Origin: Paraburkholderia fungorum
GTDB lineage: Bacteria > Pseudomonadota > Gammaproteobacteria > Burkholderiales > Burkholderiaceae
Direction of reading: 5' to 3'
Assembly (NCBI RefSeq): GCF_900099835.1
Contig: NZ_FNKP01000002.1
Coordinates: forward strand, 1,550,001-1,614,000
Length of the DNA: 64,000 nt
This document shows positions 54,543 through 63,539 of this stretch, piece after piece. Under the pieces are notes generated by a model that saw only the letters and a list, made by a program, of their open reading frames with translations, was not told where the DNA came from and searched no databases. The position numbers and the translations under genes were made by a program. The number at the start of each line of letters is the position of its first letter. The first letter of the stretch is position 1.

Positions 54543-55373
54543 TCAGTTGCAGTTTGTGCTGACTGTGCTACCTAAGCTGGTTGAGGTACAGTGAACGCCC
54601 AGACTGGTCAAACGGACCGTCTGAGGTTGGCGGGCATTGACCGCTTGCATGTAGTTTGCCCACGCGTTCATGCTGTTTGCAAACTGCTGACTCGCAAGCT
54701 GCTGAGCCTGCAACTGATGGTCTTGGTCTTGTAACATCCGGGCCTCCCGATATTTTTCGGAAGCGTCAACGGCCGCCTTCCCAACGGCATAGCGGCGCTG
54801 GGCAAACTCACCATATGTCAGCTTCTGCTGGTAAAGGCTGACCACCAGCTCACTGACCTTCGCCTCCGCCTCCGAACCAAATGCCATTTCCTTTCGGATG
54901 ACCGTTTCTGCGAGCGGTGAGGCGTTTGCGGGTATCGGATTTACCGCTCGTTCGCGCTCCATGCAGGCGTCACGCAGCGTGGCCCACTTGGAGATGAGCG
55001 GGCGCTCAGCGGAGGACGGGAATGAATCGAGTGATGCGTACTGAAACGGCGGCGGTGAGTCGAGCTTGCGGATGAACTGAATCTTCTCGCGCAACGGGTC
55101 AAGTTCATGCGCGGCCATGTCAGCGTCGCACTGTTGGTGTGCAGCGTCGAACTGAGCTGCTATTGCATCGTGCTGAGCCTTCGCGGCATCCGCTGCCTCT
55201 TTCCGATGGAGGCTGCCCCCGCCGTTAGCGTACCCTCGCGTTCCCGGAAGACAGTCCGCCCATGCGATACCAATTGCACAATCGGCAGGATGGTTGGCGA
55301 ATCCAGGTCCTACGGTACTGCATGCTTCAAGCAACGCGACCGTTACTGACAAACCAGCGAGCTTCTTGTTCAT
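54543..55373 (-). CDS. Putative lipoprotein of unknown function
   Basis: The start at ATG 55373 gives a signal peptide with a lipobox-like cysteine (SVTVALLEACST); ATG 55388 is an alternative. The 276-aa protein has a long helical C-terminal half with KYREARMLQDQDHQLQAQQL and FANSMNAWANYMQA. It resembles small outer-membrane lipoproteins of Burkholderiaceae. It lies inside the defence island, immediately downstream of CBASS on the same strand, but nothing links it to defence. Confidence 0.75.
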   Translation of the reverse strand: MNKKLAGLSVTVALLEACSTVGPGFANHPADCAIGIAWADCLPGTRGYANGGGSLHRKEAADAAKAQHDAIAAQFDAAHQQCDADMAAHELDPLREKIQFIRKLDSPPPFQYASLDSFPSSAERPLISKWATLRDACMERERAVNPIPANASPLAETVIRKEMAFGSEAEAKVSELVVSLYQQKLTYGEFAQRRYAVGKAAVDASEKYREARMLQDQDHQLQAQQLASQQFANSMNAWANYMQAVNARQPQTVRLTSLGVHCTSTSLGSTVSTNCN

Positions 55374-55553
55374 TTTGATGAGCCCCATGCGCGCAGAATC
55401 TCGCTGCCCTCGACAGGGAGCAACCCGCGCGATATTTTGTTTTAGCGTGAGGATTCTACTATTCGTCGACACACACGTCGCTACTCCGCGCGGGCGTAGC
55501 ATGCCGAACAGCATTCGTGCAGGCACGGGCGCCTTGGCGGAGGACGAGTGCCA

Positions 55554-56078
55554 TTATTTCGCAACTGACGTCGGTTTATCTGAAACCATCGCTCCCCCGC
55601 CAGCAAGCTCTACGGATGTCGCGCGGTGCATCCGCTTACCGTCATGAACTCCAACGTATAGACCTGCCGGAAACGGCGCCGTGCCGACTATTACAAAAAC
55701 GAAGCCCGCCAGTTCCGCCTTCCCAGCCACTTGCGCCGCTTCCTCAGCCAGGGCAAGGTCGTCCGACGACGGATGAGGATGTGGCTCGGGATGCGTGTGC
55801 CACAGGCCCACACAATGCAGTCGTGCCTCAAACATTTTCCTGCGTTCCGCGTCGACGAAGGTTTTATCCAACACAACCCGGGTACGTCCCGCCGTCTTCG
55901 GTCGCAAGACTGTTGCAATCTGCAGTGTTATCTCCTGAGACAGCAGTGACGCCGAATACAACTGGCCAACGCTTTCGTTGGTGAGCCGCCCCCGCTGGAC
56001 ATGAGCGCTCAAAGTGTTGATTACATCATCACTGAAAACCAGCTGCCACTGCGCCCCTGGAATGGCGAAGCTCAGCAT
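55554..56078 (-). CDS. cap3: CBASS Cap3, JAMM/MPN-domain isopeptidase
   Basis: The 174-aa protein has a JAMM metal motif: H94 and H96 in GLWHTHPEP, then S104 and D107 in HPSSDDLAL, with an upstream Glu35 (NESVGQL). In type II CBASS Cap3 removes the conjugated CD-NTase. It overlaps the end of cap2 by seven bases. Confidence 0.93.
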   Translation of the reverse strand: MLSFAIPGAQWQLVFSDDVINTLSAHVQRGRLTNESVGQLYSASLLSQEITLQIATVLRPKTAGRTRVVLDKTFVDAERRKMFEARLHCVGLWHTHPEPHPHPSSDDLALAEEAAQVAGKAELAGFVFVIVGTAPFPAGLYVGVHDGKRMHRATSVELAGGGAMVSDKPTSVAK

Positions 56079-57796
56079 GATTCCCTACCCCGGCCGCTAA
56101 GCACATCGGCAAGTTCACGCGTCAACCGCACCGAATGAAAGCTGTCGTCCGACTGCGGAACCAAGGGTCCAGGCACAACACGCACACCTAGTGACTCGAA
56201 GAAGGCCGATGAACGCACGGTCGACCACACCATTGACCGCAGTCCTCTTTCATCATCCAAGACGCGCAATATGCATTCGCAGGTAGTCGCAGCAGCTTGC
56301 GACGCGTCCGCTGGCCCATACTCGTGGAAACCGGAATTGCATGCAGGAAGAACGATTTCCGTATCTTCGTGCCATTCTGCGACGTGAATCTGTAGGACAG
56401 GGTCGTCCTTAGGCCACACGGTATCGCTGTCGACTAACACAGTGTGCGAGGCGGCGCAGAAGGGTTCCATCCAGGCGTGAACAATCGGCGTACCGCGGAA
56501 AATGCTCTCGCGAACCTGGCTGAGAAATGTGCGAACGCTTTCCTCACCAGTGCAATCAATCACCAGGTCAAACGCCCCGGGGCGACACTCGGAAAGAATC
56601 CAGTCACCAGCTGCCGCGCCATGACCTTTGACAACTGCTCCCGGGATGTCTGCGTTGAGCTGGGCGGCCAGCTCCGCGGCCTTCTCATGAAACACCGCAC
56701 GCATCCCAAGCGGATGCCGGGAAACGTTCTCCGGCATCAGAACTTCCTTGTCTACGAGTGTCAGGTTTTGAAGACCAGCTTTTGCCAGGAAGATGGCCAG
56801 AGGCGCTCCCAACGAGCCGCAACCCAAGAGCAGAATCCGCTTCTTCCTGCGCTTCTCGATTCCGCCGAGCCGCTGGTCGCGAACGATAGCCCAGTCGGGG
56901 TCCATGCGGGTCACTTCGCGCGGGACGATTTTCGGACCGTCACAGCTGCGAAGCACCGGCTCAATCAGCTGATAAGCGTATGCAGCGTTCTCCGCGGTCA
57001 GGATAACGTAACGAGCCGGTGGCTGCGACGGGTTTGCAGCCCACCACTCACCAAGATTGAACGCTCCGTCGGATGACTCCTTCACAAGCTGAGCGAGTTC
57101 GCTAAACGTTCGCGGCCAGCTGCTCGGAGTCCAGCAAATCGATGCGGGGAGCGGCACGAAAAGCGCTCGCCCTATTTCCATGGTTTTATGCGCGAGCTTA
57201 TGCCGTTGAGCGAGGAAGTTCGGGTCCACGTTGGAGCTGCAAGCCAATGCGATGCGACCATTCAGGTAGGATGCCACGCGGCCCTCGGCGACCATATGCG
57301 CACGCCCAAAAGCATTGAAAAGTCGACTGACACGTCGGCGCATTGAGGTGTCCCCGCCGCCCGTGCAGAAGCGATTCCAGTAGGCAAGCGCCTCACGCTC
57401 GAATTCGTCGGTCACCCATGCAATGTCGCGACATTTGTCCAGGAATATTTGGAAAGCTCCGAGCACGTCGCGAACAGCCTGCACTGGCTCATCGTAGGCG
57501 TTTGCCGTACGGTTGCCGAGGCAGACCAGCCCCGGTCCCTCCACGTGCGGAAGGAGGAGGCAAAGGGCCCTGTTAACCATAATGCGGGGAGGCAACGCTG
57601 GGAAACCACGCGGCAAGACAAGCTTCACACGCGTGTATCCCCGCAGCACGGGGTGCTGGAGGTCGAACTCCCAGATGTGACTCGAGCCGGAGCGTGCTCC
57701 GACGCGCGTCAGGAATTCTGAACCGGCGCCATCAAGCCAATGAACAACTGCTTCAATCTGCTTCTGAAACTGCGCCGCCTGCACTTCATGACTCAT
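56072..57796 (-). CDS. cap2: CBASS Cap2, E2/E1 fusion protein
   Basis: The 574-aa protein joins a ubiquitin-conjugating-like E2 domain (residues 1-150, likely catalytic Cys92 in GLVCLGN) and an E1/ThiF adenylation domain. The E1 nucleotide loop is LLLGCGSLGAP (323-331), NVSRHPLG follows, and C486 in PACNSGFHEYG is the likely E1 cysteine. Cap2 conjugates the CD-NTase C-terminus to a target and primes CBASS. Its ATG overlaps the CD-NTase stop (ATGA). Confidence 0.95.
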   Translation of the reverse strand: MSHEVQAAQFQKQIEAVVHWLDGAGSEFLTRVGARSGSSHIWEFDLQHPVLRGYTRVKLVLPRGFPALPPRIMVNRALCLLLPHVEGPGLVCLGNRTANAYDEPVQAVRDVLGAFQIFLDKCRDIAWVTDEFEREALAYWNRFCTGGGDTSMRRRVSRLFNAFGRAHMVAEGRVASYLNGRIALACSSNVDPNFLAQRHKLAHKTMEIGRALFVPLPASICWTPSSWPRTFSELAQLVKESSDGAFNLGEWWAANPSQPPARYVILTAENAAYAYQLIEPVLRSCDGPKIVPREVTRMDPDWAIVRDQRLGGIEKRRKKRILLLGCGSLGAPLAIFLAKAGLQNLTLVDKEVLMPENVSRHPLGMRAVFHEKAAELAAQLNADIPGAVVKGHGAAAGDWILSECRPGAFDLVIDCTGEESVRTFLSQVRESIFRGTPIVHAWMEPFCAASHTVLVDSDTVWPKDDPVLQIHVAEWHEDTEIVLPACNSGFHEYGPADASQAAATTCECILRVLDDERGLRSMVWSTVRSSAFFESLGVRVVPGPLVPQSDDSFHSVRLTRELADVLSGRGRESC

Positions 57797-59007
57797 GCAA
57801 GGGTGTTCTTTTTGCTGCCCGACGGGACGGGGACGACAGGGTCACGCCGCTCGCCACCCGGACCAGACCTAATCAGCGAATTCAGAAGGCCGGACGGCGC
57901 GGGAGCGAAACTAGCCTTCCATGCCTGCACACCATCCTCTCCGAAGACTTTTCGAATCTGTGCCTCGCCGCTACGCGAATATGAGTCGGCAAACAGCGCT
58001 TTGAGGTCGGACTTGAGCTGCTCGTGCCAGCCATAGAACGCACGCGCTCGCTTCCCCTCATCTTCATTCCAGCGCTCTGCGAAGTTCTCGCCGACATGAC
58101 CGGGGTTGCAAACGCTATATCGACCGCTATGAAAAGCAATAAAATCGGGCATGCCCTCTACCACATCGAGCAACACCTCGATAGCGTTCGAATACATGTG
58201 GCGATTCACAATTGCGGCGTTGTACGCGTGCGTTGCCAGAGTCACCAGAATTACCGAAATCGGCTGCCCTTCTTTGACTTCGTCGGATTTTCCGTAGTAC
58301 TGCAGGTCACGGTGAAGCTTTATGAGCTGCACAGTGCGGCGAAGAATGTCGTCGATTGCAACCTTCTCGGAAGGCAAGTCGTCGATTTGATGGCGTGCCT
58401 CGGCTTTCGTCAAACGCACCGACTGGAACCCAAATTTCTGCTTCGCAGCTTCACAGAACCAGTCTGCAAAGTCTTCCGGGTTTGACGGAGTCCAGTGCGT
58501 CTTCGGGTCGCGAACACGAAGGTCCGTGCCGGTAATCTCATAACTACCAGGCAACGCGGGCGTGACGTCGAAATAGAACGGCTCGTTTGCATATTGCAGG
58601 CGCCAGCAGCGCGCCTTCGGCTTCGGCTCGCCGGCGGCGTCGTTGAGCCCGCGCAGCGAATCGCCGAAGGCGTTGAAGAATTCGTCAGAGTCCACACCGG
58701 AGAAGTGGTCACCTCCCAGCTTCACGACGATATCGAGGTCAAATTTCTGCCTGCCGCGTGGCGCTACGGTTGTCTGCGTACGCATTGAACCCTGGACGAC
58801 AATATGGACGTCAGTCTCATCAACCTCCAGCTTTCGTGCCACTTGCCTGGCGAGCGTCTGGTAGTGCGCCCTAGCGCGGTCGCGCTCCTCTTTGCTTAGC
58901 TCCAGCTTCGAGAGAAGTCCCGCCATCAATTCTTCCCACTGTCGAGCTTCCTGGTCGAAGGTTGCCTTCTCCATGAAGGCTTTGGCTAGCGTACGGTTGT
59001 TGGTCAT
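57793..59007 (-). CDS. CBASS CD-NTase (cyclic oligonucleotide synthase)
   Basis: Start chosen at ATG 59007; an upstream in-frame GTG at 59019 would add four residues. The 404-aa nucleotidyltransferase has G73-S74 in VQGSMRTQT, D90 and D92 in KFDLDIV and D147 in FYFDVTP, the full pol-beta-like active site. The ATG lies 18 bases after cap5. The protein ends KKNTLA; the small C-terminal residue suits the Cap2 reaction, which joins the CD-NTase C-terminus to a target. Signal nucleotide not predictable here. Confidence 0.94.
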   Translation of the reverse strand: MTNNRTLAKAFMEKATFDQEARQWEELMAGLLSKLELSKEERDRARAHYQTLARQVARKLEVDETDVHIVVQGSMRTQTTVAPRGRQKFDLDIVVKLGGDHFSGVDSDEFFNAFGDSLRGLNDAAGEPKPKARCWRLQYANEPFYFDVTPALPGSYEITGTDLRVRDPKTHWTPSNPEDFADWFCEAAKQKFGFQSVRLTKAEARHQIDDLPSEKVAIDDILRRTVQLIKLHRDLQYYGKSDEVKEGQPISVILVTLATHAYNAAIVNRHMYSNAIEVLLDVVEGMPDFIAFHSGRYSVCNPGHVGENFAERWNEDEGKRARAFYGWHEQLKSDLKALFADSYSRSGEAQIRKVFGEDGVQAWKASFAPAPSGLLNSLIRSGPGGERRDPVVPVPSGSKKNTLA

Positions 59008-59025
59008 TTCTGGTCTCACTCCGCT

Positions 59026-60693
59026 TCAGGTTAGAGGCACTTCGCGGTCTGTCGCAACGTTCTTCACATAAGAAGACGCAATCTCAATGGTCGGCTTGAA
59101 CTGCCCCCGGGTTCCGTCCGTCGTCCGCGCTCTTTCGTAGAAAGCAATGCGGCTTTGATGCCGACTCTGCAGCTTCTGCCCCAGCCTTATACAGGCCGCT
59201 GTCGGAGCTATCGGAACGCAATGAATACGGCTAACGCGCCACTTCTCCTGCAAGCTCTGCAATGCGTCATCGAACGCCTTGCCAACCAGTTCAAGGTCGT
59301 ATGGATGCCCGATAACACTCCGCGAAGGTGTTGGCACGACAACCTCTACCACCGGCATCTTCCATGCCCCGTCTTCGTAGAACTCTGCTGGTAGTTCCCC
59401 GCGGGGGACCCGGTCTGTGAGGCTGACCAGCAGCAGAGCTTCGGTTTCACCGTTTGTCGGCTCCCGATGTACTACGACGGAATACTTGCTCGGGTCCGGC
59501 CTTTTCGCATCCTTCGGCCACGCCCATTGGTCACCTTGCGTGTTGTCCCCCACGGAGTTCCTTTCGAATTGGAAAACCTGAACGGAACGCGCCTCGCCAA
59601 TAAGATGTCCTGCCAACACCAGCACCGACATCAGATGGAGCGGGAATACCGAAACTACTTCCGCCTGCGCACCGCCATATGTAGCACCTGTAAGACGTGC
59701 TCGTAACGCCGGGATGTCCATGCGCGCCCACTGGTCAAACTGCGTCTCCCAAAAATGCGGCGACGAGCCATCTCCCATCTCGTTGCCGTTGTAGGCAAAC
59801 CAGAATGGCTTCCCGCCTGCCGGCCGCAGCTTTGCAGCGCGCATCGCTTCCTCGGCCCGACGCTGGTCAAAGACCACCGACTGATTGAGGATGTTTCCGC
59901 CGACCACAATCATGTACGACGAGGGAAAGCGAAGACTGCGAAACAGGCTGGCAACCTGTTCGACGTTGGCTGCGCGCATCCCATTCAACGTATCGACGGA
60001 ATACTCGTCGGGAGATACACGGTCGATGAGGCGATGACACTTGTCGCACAGAAGCATCACGTTCTCGGCCGTGTCGAATAACCGCCCCGACAACTTTGCA
60101 TGACCACGCGGCCCGTCCACCGACGATGCGATGATGTGCGCGAAGTAGCTGAAGTTGCCTAGCGTATCCGTGTTTGCGTCCAGCCAGAGATTCTCACCGC
60201 ACCCCTCAAACTGACAATGCCAGCCGGCCTCCGCCCCGACGCGCTTGCGCGTATCCGCCGAAATCTCCCCTGTCCTGCCCCGGTCCTGCGCCTTCGGCCT
60301 CTTGAAGCCCGTCAATATGTCGCGGCGCTCCGTCCACCGCGACACGTCCCCTTTCCGATAGACAGTTGCGCTCGCAGCGGCATCGAGTCCAGTTTCCAAT
60401 GAATCAACTTCGAGCCATTTGAAGTTCTTCATGGCCCCCTCAACTACTGCACGGGACTGGTCTCCGAAATCTCCGCTTGCCTCGAATCGCCATTCAGCGT
60501 TCTGCTCACGCTGCGACGCAACGGCTACCCGCTGCTTGTCTGCAATCAAGACAACCGGATTCCCTCTCCGGAGGATTCCGCGGAGCGCCAAAGCTAACTC
60601 GCCGTCCGAAATACCGCGGATTATCTCGGCATTCGAATCCGCTTCAGAAACGGTGTTTTCAAGGTCGCCCATAGACGCAACAGGTTGTGTCAT
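59026..60693 (-). CDS. cap5: CBASS effector Cap5, HNH endonuclease with SAVED domain
   Basis: Start taken at ATG 60693 (MTQPVAS), though ATG 60672 is possible and neither has a strong ribosome site. The 555-aa protein has an HNH domain: C160 and C165 (WHCQFEGC), AHIIAS (H186), N211 (AENVMLLC) and CDKCHRL (C216, C219, H220). The C-terminal SAVED sensor is seen in SVFPLHLMSVLVLAGHLIGE and VPIAPTAACIRLGQ. Ligand binding triggers DNA cutting. First gene of the CBASS operon. Confidence 0.94.
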   Translation of the reverse strand: MTQPVASMGDLENTVSEADSNAEIIRGISDGELALALRGILRRGNPVVLIADKQRVAVASQREQNAEWRFEASGDFGDQSRAVVEGAMKNFKWLEVDSLETGLDAAASATVYRKGDVSRWTERRDILTGFKRPKAQDRGRTGEISADTRKRVGAEAGWHCQFEGCGENLWLDANTDTLGNFSYFAHIIASSVDGPRGHAKLSGRLFDTAENVMLLCDKCHRLIDRVSPDEYSVDTLNGMRAANVEQVASLFRSLRFPSSYMIVVGGNILNQSVVFDQRRAEEAMRAAKLRPAGGKPFWFAYNGNEMGDGSSPHFWETQFDQWARMDIPALRARLTGATYGGAQAEVVSVFPLHLMSVLVLAGHLIGEARSVQVFQFERNSVGDNTQGDQWAWPKDAKRPDPSKYSVVVHREPTNGETEALLLVSLTDRVPRGELPAEFYEDGAWKMPVVEVVVPTPSRSVIGHPYDLELVGKAFDDALQSLQEKWRVSRIHCVPIAPTAACIRLGQKLQSRHQSRIAFYERARTTDGTRGQFKPTIEIASSYVKNVATDREVPLT

Positions 60694-60892
60694 ATTCAAA
60701 ATATAGTGCAATAAAACACAAGATATAGTAATTTTACAAAATGCGCAATCTGTGAACATTCTGTTTAAGAAATCGGACTGAAGGCGCAGAGGCGGAGTAA
60801 ATCTCCGTCTTAAAAAATTTTCTAAAAACTCGTTTAGCAAACGTTTGCTATTCGTCAAAAAAGCTTCCACATCGTTACTCGAGGATGTATTG
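60694..60892. promoter_or_regulatory. Divergent, AT-rich promoter region of CBASS and the 590-aa gene
   Basis: The 199 bases are much richer in A and T than the flanks. A perfect palindrome, TAGCAAACGTTTGCTA (60835-60850), with central CG resembles LacI-type operators and lies upstream of the + strand gene. A smaller CGGAG-TAAAT-CTCCG repeat lies at 60793-60807. Control of either gene by it is inferred. Confidence 0.55.
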
Positions 60893-62665
60893 ATGCGTTT
60901 TGAATGGACAAAAAACTCGGGGCGCTCTGAACTGATTGAAGGTATTCCAGATAGGGAGTTCCCGATTGCAGTTCGCGGCTATGGCGGCATGTTGCCAACC
61001 CTGCGCGGCGGGACTACGCGGAAGGTTTTCGTATCTTTTCAGAATCTGGATGAGCCGGACACGCCACCGTTCCACGAGGAAGTGTCATTCAGCCACCTTC
61101 GCGCGCTGCGCGTCGGCACGGTCTGGCAGAAGCGGCGCTACGTCGGAGAAGTGCAGTATCAGGAGCTGGGTCCCACGGAGGTCAATTTCACACGTGGCGA
61201 ATGGCGGCTGATATCACCGATAACGGAAGTGCAGGCAGGGCGTCCGGCTCCATTCAACGGCCAGTACCGAGCGTCGCGCCAGAGCGAAGATAAAGAGCGA
61301 AGCTGGATGCTCGAATTTGGGCTACCAGGGAATCGCACTCTCCTCGTCCCGTGCCTGGAGTTCCTGCTTCGCTGTTACGGAATCTCGGAGGCTATCCCGC
61401 GTGCGTTGTGCAGCATGCCGTGGAGCGACGCGATGAAGCAGTTTCTAACGAGCCTGACGCCTGAGGTGAATGCGGAGGACAAGCTCATTATCCGGCTCAC
61501 GGAGCGCGCGCAAGACGGCGACCGAAACTTCCTTGCACACGTACTTCACACTGAACTAGGACGGCAGGTAACGCAGGATATTTCCGAGCAATGTCTGATG
61601 GAGGGGAAAAATGAAGACCTCATTTTCCCTCGCGTGCAGCCTTGGTTTGAGGGCAAGCTGCCGGTCGCAGCCCAAGGAGTCTGGGTGCGGCCCGGACAAA
61701 CTTTTCTGGCGCTTCGCATCGAGCTACGTGGTCATCCGAAATGTAAAGGCATCGTTTGCTACAAAACCAGAAAAAACGAGGTCGTTCGAAGGTCGGACGA
61801 CCAGACCGACGAGCATGCGCGTGAGGGCAGCAGGAGCTACGCATTGTCACCGGAAGCGAACTTAAAAGTTCACGTTCCTGGCGTCGAGCATAGCTACGGC
61901 AACCTGCATGTCGAAAGCCGAGAAAGACGGGGTGTCCACTTCCCATTTGGGCCAGAGCCTGACATTACGAACATCTTTGAATCTAAGCCGAGCGTTATCG
62001 TCCCACCCGGAGGCGTAGATGCGCCGGGCATCAACATCAATGGTCAAGATGCGACGGATGCTCCAGTCGCGCATCGTATCGTGGTGGCTGACGGGACGCT
62101 GCTTGAAATGTGGCGCGCGCTCCAGGTTTTAAAGACTCAGCACTCCAAGCACATACACAGCCTCAAGTGGCTTCACGCTACCCGGGGTTTCGTCGACGAC
62201 GAGACCCCAGAGCTTATCGCGCTGCGCGAGTTTAAGGAGCATGACCAGGTCAAACCAGAAATACGCAACTGGGTAACGCGCAATGCCAAGACCGAGACAC
62301 CGCGGGGTGTCCTCGTGCTGCGCATAGTTGCTTCGGTTCCCAAGACCAAAGAAAGGAGGACTGTTTACGTCCTCGAAATCGAGCGGCGGCTTAAACGGAG
62401 CAAGGTCGGTAAGAAGACAATAAGCGAAGAAGCGGATAGCTACCGCGGCCTATCGGCAGTGCTGGCTCCGGCAACTGACTTCGATGATTGGCTGCAGAAA
62501 ACCCTGTCGATGATTCGCCAACTTGCTGGCCATGTAGTCGAACTCGAATCGACACATCCAGACCTCATCGAAGCCTTCAAGCACAGTCAGTCCAAGTCAG
62601 AGACTACTACCCCATTTCGGTCAGCGGCTCTCCTTGCTTTGAAGAAGGGGGGAGTCGAACTGTAA
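60893..62665 (+). CDS. Unrecognised 590-aa protein divergent from CBASS (weak TnsE-like organisation)
   Basis: Start at ATG 60893 with GAGG upstream. No signal peptide or membrane segment. The order of segments loosely follows TnsE of Tn7: VPCLEFLLRCYGISEAIPRAL in the centre, GKLPVAAQGVWVRPG, and a C-terminal LEMWRALQVLK..HIHSL, VYVLEIERR and WLQKTLSMIRQL. This likeness is from memory and low confidence; no tnsA, tnsB or tnsC genes are nearby. It could be a defence component, a target-selection remnant or a new family. Codon use is as in the neighbours. Confidence 0.8.
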   Translation: MRFEWTKNSGRSELIEGIPDREFPIAVRGYGGMLPTLRGGTTRKVFVSFQNLDEPDTPPFHEEVSFSHLRALRVGTVWQKRRYVGEVQYQELGPTEVNFTRGEWRLISPITEVQAGRPAPFNGQYRASRQSEDKERSWMLEFGLPGNRTLLVPCLEFLLRCYGISEAIPRALCSMPWSDAMKQFLTSLTPEVNAEDKLIIRLTERAQDGDRNFLAHVLHTELGRQVTQDISEQCLMEGKNEDLIFPRVQPWFEGKLPVAAQGVWVRPGQTFLALRIELRGHPKCKGIVCYKTRKNEVVRRSDDQTDEHAREGSRSYALSPEANLKVHVPGVEHSYGNLHVESRERRGVHFPFGPEPDITNIFESKPSVIVPPGGVDAPGININGQDATDAPVAHRIVVADGTLLEMWRALQVLKTQHSKHIHSLKWLHATRGFVDDETPELIALREFKEHDQVKPEIRNWVTRNAKTETPRGVLVLRIVASVPKTKERRTVYVLEIERRLKRSKVGKKTISEEADSYRGLSAVLAPATDFDDWLQKTLSMIRQLAGHVVELESTHPDLIEAFKHSQSKSETTTPFRSAALLALKKGGVEL

Positions 62666-62670
62666 TCGTT

Positions 62671-62697
62671 CGTGCTCGTCGCCAGAGGGCGAGCACG
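62671..62697 (+). terminator. Stem-loop after the 590-aa gene
   Basis: CGTGCTCG and CGAGCACG form a perfect 8-base stem around an 11-base loop, six bases after the stop codon. There is no T-run, so termination strength is uncertain. Confidence 0.45.
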
Positions 62698-63220
62698 CGC
62701 GACCCATCCCTCCACAACTGAACGGCGGCTATGAGCGGTCGAGTGTGTACTCAGCTGAGTCTCATCTCGATGAAAACCGTCAAATCGGACATTCTGCTCG
62801 GCGAACTCATGAACTCTTCTCATAGGGGTATGCGGGTGCGGCACCTTTTTTGGACACCACGTTAAGAAGTACACTGCCTCATCCTAATACCCCTCCAAGG
62901 CCTTCGGCAGCGGTCAGCGGATGCGTCTCGTGGATACTCCGGCGCAAACTTTGAATTCGCTCATCGGCAACCGGTCCGAGCATTCTTTGGGACGCGCCCA
63001 ACGCTACCCCTACGGACCGTAACGCGATTATGCAAACCACGTCATTGTTCGAAGTTCGGACACGGTGGTGCCGCTCCGAAAAACGCGAATCTTGACCGCT
63101 TGCATATACGCAATAGTCACTACCGACGAAACGTTCTCATTGTCCCGGCCACGTTGCGTCGTTGTTCGGTTCGACCTACGGTTAATAAACGTCTCCTCCA
63201 TATCTCCCCGATATGGATTT

Positions 63221-63250
63221 AGCCCACCCACCCTGCGGGCTTTTTTTTTA
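63221..63250 (+). terminator. Intrinsic terminator with T-run
   Basis: AGCCC and GGGCT form a short stem around ACCCACCCTGC and lead into nine consecutive T. It would stop + strand transcription entering from the left, or protect the 63.4 kb gene pair. Confidence 0.65.
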
Positions 63251-63404
63251 ATGTTCCTCGAAGAACGGTTGCGGTTACCGCCCCTTCAGAAACGCCCTAC
63301 GTCTCAACTTCCACTTGTCGCTTCCAATGTGCCGAAGGGTCGGAGCAAGTGCTCTTTTACATCGCCAATATGTGCGGCGGCCCACATATGAAGAAGCACG
63401 AGGC

Positions 63405-63533
63405 ATGGAAGAAAAATCAGCCGTCGTCTTTAATTCACTCGACCAGCACGCTTATTTCTCGTTGGTCGCTGCTATCTCATCCGCGCTTGAGCACCGCCGC
63501 ACGGCGTTCGTGGCGAGCCTGTCTGGAGACTGA
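63405..63533 (+). CDS. Small 42-aa ORF upstream of the final gene
   Basis: ATG 63405 with GAGG close upstream encodes MEEKSAVVFNSLDQHAYF and a helix. The stop lies six bases before the next ATG. It may be a real small protein or a leader ORF; nothing else is known. Confidence 0.4.
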   Translation: MEEKSAVVFNSLDQHAYFSLVAAISSALEHRRTAFVASLSGD

Positions 63534-63539
63534 ACCATC

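Larger units (their letters stand above)
62666..63404. other. About 0.7 kb intergenic region
   Basis: No supported gene. A 67-codon minus-strand frame at 63028-63231 has GGGGAG too close to its ATG and no family. A stem-loop with a T-run lies at 63221-63250. Confidence 0.4.

Noticed and set aside
62838-62857. GGTGCGGCACC followed by six T as a possible terminator, next to text resembling an IS end
   Set aside because: The loop would be only three bases and no insertion-sequence gene or matching second end is present.
63170-63190. Second GGTTCGA-containing stretch resembling a tRNA end or attachment site
   Set aside because: No cloverleaf can be formed around it and no integrase is nearby.
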